In this document: positions 63,912 to 64,000 of the stretch, piece after piece
How positions within the stretch are numbered: position 1 is the stretch's first letter
How the letters are laid out: each line of letters starts with the position of its first letter
Made by a program: the position numbers and the translations under genes
Assembly (NCBI GenBank): GCA_014529385.2
Contig: CM043946.1
Location: forward strand, 22,064,577 to 22,128,576
Direction of reading: 5' to 3'
Source of the DNA: Adiantum capillus-veneris
Taxonomy: Eukaryota > Streptophyta > Polypodiopsida > Polypodiales > Pteridaceae
Length of the DNA stretch: 64,000 bases
Notes under the pieces: generated by a model
What the model was told of the DNA's origin: nothing
What the model saw: only the letters and a program-made list of their open reading frames with translations
The model's database searches: none

Positions 63912-64000
63912 TCAATTTGACATTGGACAGTATATCGAATGACAAACATAGAATTTTTGTTCAATTAAACATACAATTAAATCTGACACCAAAAGTAAAA
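63912..64000. other. Right edge, nothing recognised
   Basis: Short AT-rich sequence at the window edge with no assignable feature. Confidence 0.5.

Overview
The window looks like plant nuclear DNA, from repeat-rich heterochromatin or an intergenic block. The evidence is plant-type CACTA DNA transposons with spliced genes, Ty1/copia and Ty3/gypsy retrotransposons primed by the plant initiator-Met tRNA site, a hAT element, long GA/CT/CA microsatellites and GT-AG introns. I find no intact host gene, tRNA, rRNA or CRISPR array. The species cannot be named from what I see.

Layout. 1-1671: minus-strand Ty3/gypsy fragment with a second, archaeal-type RNase H, cut by a copia LTR (1672-1898) and copia RNase H remnant (to about 2570). 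2571-5560: no assignable genes. 5560-9430: decayed CACTA family 3 (TNP2 remnant, six-unit tandem array, distal arm). 9430-11147: AT-rich repeat and an LTR-like piece. 11148-30270: element C, a CACTA family 1 copy (3-bp target duplication AGA) that has swallowed a copia element (about 12540-17850) and a different CACTA element, family 2 (about 17851-25686). 30271-31425: palindromic and TATGGT repeats. 31475-38845: element A, family 1, target duplication CAT. 39-43 kb: unassigned plus small tandem repeats. 42940-45850: decayed copia pol. 45880-48200: second family 3 arm. 48257-50274: copia primer site, tandem repeat and an unassigned leader. 50275-60940: plus-strand Ty3/gypsy, split near its gag start by element B (50404-57758, family 1, inverted relative to A, target duplication AAC). 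60950-61590: inverted copy of the 30.6-31.4 kb repeat. 61590-62786: hAT transposase remnant. 63105-63911: unrecognised minus-strand ORF.

Family 1 elements share one plan: CACTACAAGAG termini, GCGTCGCTAT subterminal repeats, a TNP2 transposase, a second gene with a plant En/Spm (Transposase_24-like) domain downstream on the same strand, and, divergent from TNP2 across a GA/CT tract, a 33-42 codon micro-ORF. The same micro-ORF core recurs in family 3. Elements A and B also carry a fragment of a host heavy-metal-associated (HMA) protein gene; in A it keeps a candidate splice donor. A and B carry different lesions: A has TNP2 stops and a 791-bp deletion but an intact second gene; B has a stop, a lost splice acceptor, about 180-bp and about 130-bp deletions and a frameshifted second gene.

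Family 2 has a different plan: TNP2 and the second gene are divergent, GCGGTAAT motifs occur at both ends and in the centre, and the intergenic part holds an array of ACTAATTAGT palindromes and CCAAT boxes.
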